In this document: piece after piece, positions 5,229-6,090 of the stretch
How the letters are laid out: the number at the start of each line of letters is the position of its first letter
Position numbering within the stretch: position 1 is the stretch's first letter
Source of the DNA: Desulfovibrio sp.
GTDB taxonomy: Bacteria; Desulfobacterota; Desulfovibrionia; Desulfovibrionales; Desulfovibrionaceae
DNA length: 6,090 bases
Assembly: GCA_020217165.1 (NCBI GenBank)
Contig: JAIWOE010000209.1
Location: forward strand, 1-6,090
Direction of reading: 5' to 3'
The notes under the pieces: model-generated
What the model saw: the letters and a program-made list of their open reading frames with translations, nothing else
Told to the model about the DNA's origin: nothing
The model's database searches: none
Translations under genes and position numbers: made by a program

Positions 5229-6090
5229 ATGGTACGCGTGTGGATGATGCGTTCGTCTGTGGGCTGTGGGAACGGGGGGAGGCTGACCACATGGTGGTGG
5301 GGTGTCGTGCTGCTGGCCATGCCGGCGTTGTTGGGGGCCTGCAATCAGCTCCAGCAATCCTCCGCTGCTTCCGCTCATCGCCAGTCGCCGGCATTCCAAA
5401 CGCGGCCGGCCGTTTCCATGACGCCCATTGCCGATGCTGATGGCGATGGCATTGAAGACGCGCTGGACCGCTGCCCCGGCACGCCTCATGGCAAGGCTGT
5501 GGACAGCCAGGGCTGCGAGGTGCCGGTGTTCATCAGGCTCGTCCTGCAATATCAGGACAACAGCGCCGACCTGCCGGCCTACAGCGAGGAACGCCTGGCC
5601 GCCATTGCCAGTCTGCTGCTTGAAAATCCTGGCATGCGGCTGACCGTGGACGCCCATACCGACAACCGCGGCCCTGATCTCACCAATCAACAGCTTTCCG
5701 AAGAGCGGGCCCGGAGCATTCAGCACGTCCTGGAAGGCCGCCATGGCGTGCCGGCCGGGCGCATAGTGGCCCGGGGCCACGGGGCGGCCCGTCCCCTGGT
5801 GTCCAACGCCTCGGAGCGCGGCCAGGCCCGCAACCGTCGTGCAGAACTGGTGCTTTCCGGCTCCTGGAAGGCCTACACTGGGGACGATTTGCCCGCCAGC
5901 ATGATGGCCCTGAATTTTGCTAAGGATTCCAGTATCTTGACGCCTCAGTCCCGTAAGTCCTTGGAGGCCATCGGCCGGTACCTGCGCAAGCATCCCGACG
6001 TGCAGGCCCGCGTCACGGCGCGGCATGGCGCGGCCGCCAATTCGCAGTTGGCGCACGCCAGGGCCCAAAGCATTCAGGCCTACCTGGCCC
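5229..6090 (+). CDS. OmpA-family lipoprotein with calcium-binding motif and tandem OmpA-like domains (3' partial)
   Basis: The frame is open for 287 codons to the window end, so the C-terminus is missing. A long lipoprotein signal peptide has arginines, a hydrophobic core (WWWGVVLLAMPALL) and the lipobox LLGAC with Cys38. Asn at +2 is compatible with outer-membrane sorting. After a polar linker, residues 69-97 form a thrombospondin type 3-like motif (DADGDGIEDALDRCPG) with aspartates suited to calcium and cysteines 82 and 96. The first OmpA domain (~99-209) keeps both residues that bind diaminopimelate in peptidoglycan: Asp145 (AHTD) and, 15 residues later, Arg160 (LSEER), plus the closing NRRAEL. 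A second OmpA-like repeat begins at ~227 (ALNFAKDSSILTPQS), but its HTD region reads TARHGAAA and lacks the aspartate, while Arg278 remains. The role is probably anchoring the outer membrane to the cell wall. The start at 5229 has a strong ribosome site. Confidence 0.9.
   Translation, partial: MVRVWMMRSSVGCGNGGRLTTWWWGVVLLAMPALLGACNQLQQSSAASAHRQSPAFQTRPAVSMTPIADADGDGIEDALDRCPGTPHGKAVDSQGCEVPVFIRLVLQYQDNSADLPAYSEERLAAIASLLLENPGMRLTVDAHTDNRGPDLTNQQLSEERARSIQHVLEGRHGVPAGRIVARGHGAARPLVSNASERGQARNRRAELVLSGSWKAYTGDDLPASMMALNFAKDSSILTPQSRKSLEAIGRYLRKHPDVQARVTARHGAAANSQLAHARAQSIQAYLA

Noticed and set aside
4961..5440. A + strand open frame of 159 codons across the intergenic region and the start of the lipoprotein gene
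   Set aside because: It shows no recognisable domain, crosses the promoter region and overlaps the signal peptide coding sequence in another frame.
5061..6068. A 335-codon open frame on the - strand opposite the lipoprotein gene
   Set aside because: The + strand frame from 5229 has a ribosome site, signal peptide with lipobox and OmpA motifs. The antisense product is a Gly/His/Arg-rich shadow.

Overview
The window is GC-rich bacterial DNA with five protein genes and no RNA genes or mobile elements. The mix of two-component signalling, a membrane segment plus rhodanese module, and an OmpA-type lipoprotein suggests a Gram-negative proteobacterium. The style of the membrane-rhodanese tail reminds me of sulfate-reducing Desulfovibrio-like bacteria, but that is family recollection and was not tested.

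Left part (1-4055, + strand): three closely spaced genes that look like one operon. The first is a membrane sensor histidine kinase whose N-terminus lies outside the window. It is followed 32 bases later by a response regulator with a receiver domain and a STAS output domain in place of a DNA-binding domain. The third gene starts 34 bases after that, probably at a TTG codon. It encodes an unusual protein with two GAF-like domains, coiled-coil linkers, one membrane segment and a C-terminal rhodanese-like domain without the catalytic cysteine. The simplest reading is a signalling cascade that works through protein-protein contacts (STAS) and not through direct DNA binding.

Middle (4066-4938, - strand): a DMT/EamA-family transporter convergent with the operon. 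Only 10 bases separate the two stop codons, and both stops lie in the arms of one small palindrome.

Right part (4939-6090): a 290-base divergent intergenic region carries two back-to-back sigma-70-like promoters with overlapping -10 boxes, several short dyads and a GC-rich hairpin. Beyond it, a + strand gene begins at 5229 and runs off the window end. It encodes an outer-membrane-type lipoprotein with a thrombospondin type 3-like calcium-binding motif, one OmpA peptidoglycan-binding domain, and the beginning of a second, degenerate OmpA-like domain.

The strongest candidate for something undescribed is the set sensor kinase, REC-STAS regulator and GAF-GAF-membrane-pseudorhodanese protein. Both downstream proteins have lost the classical active residue of one of their domains.
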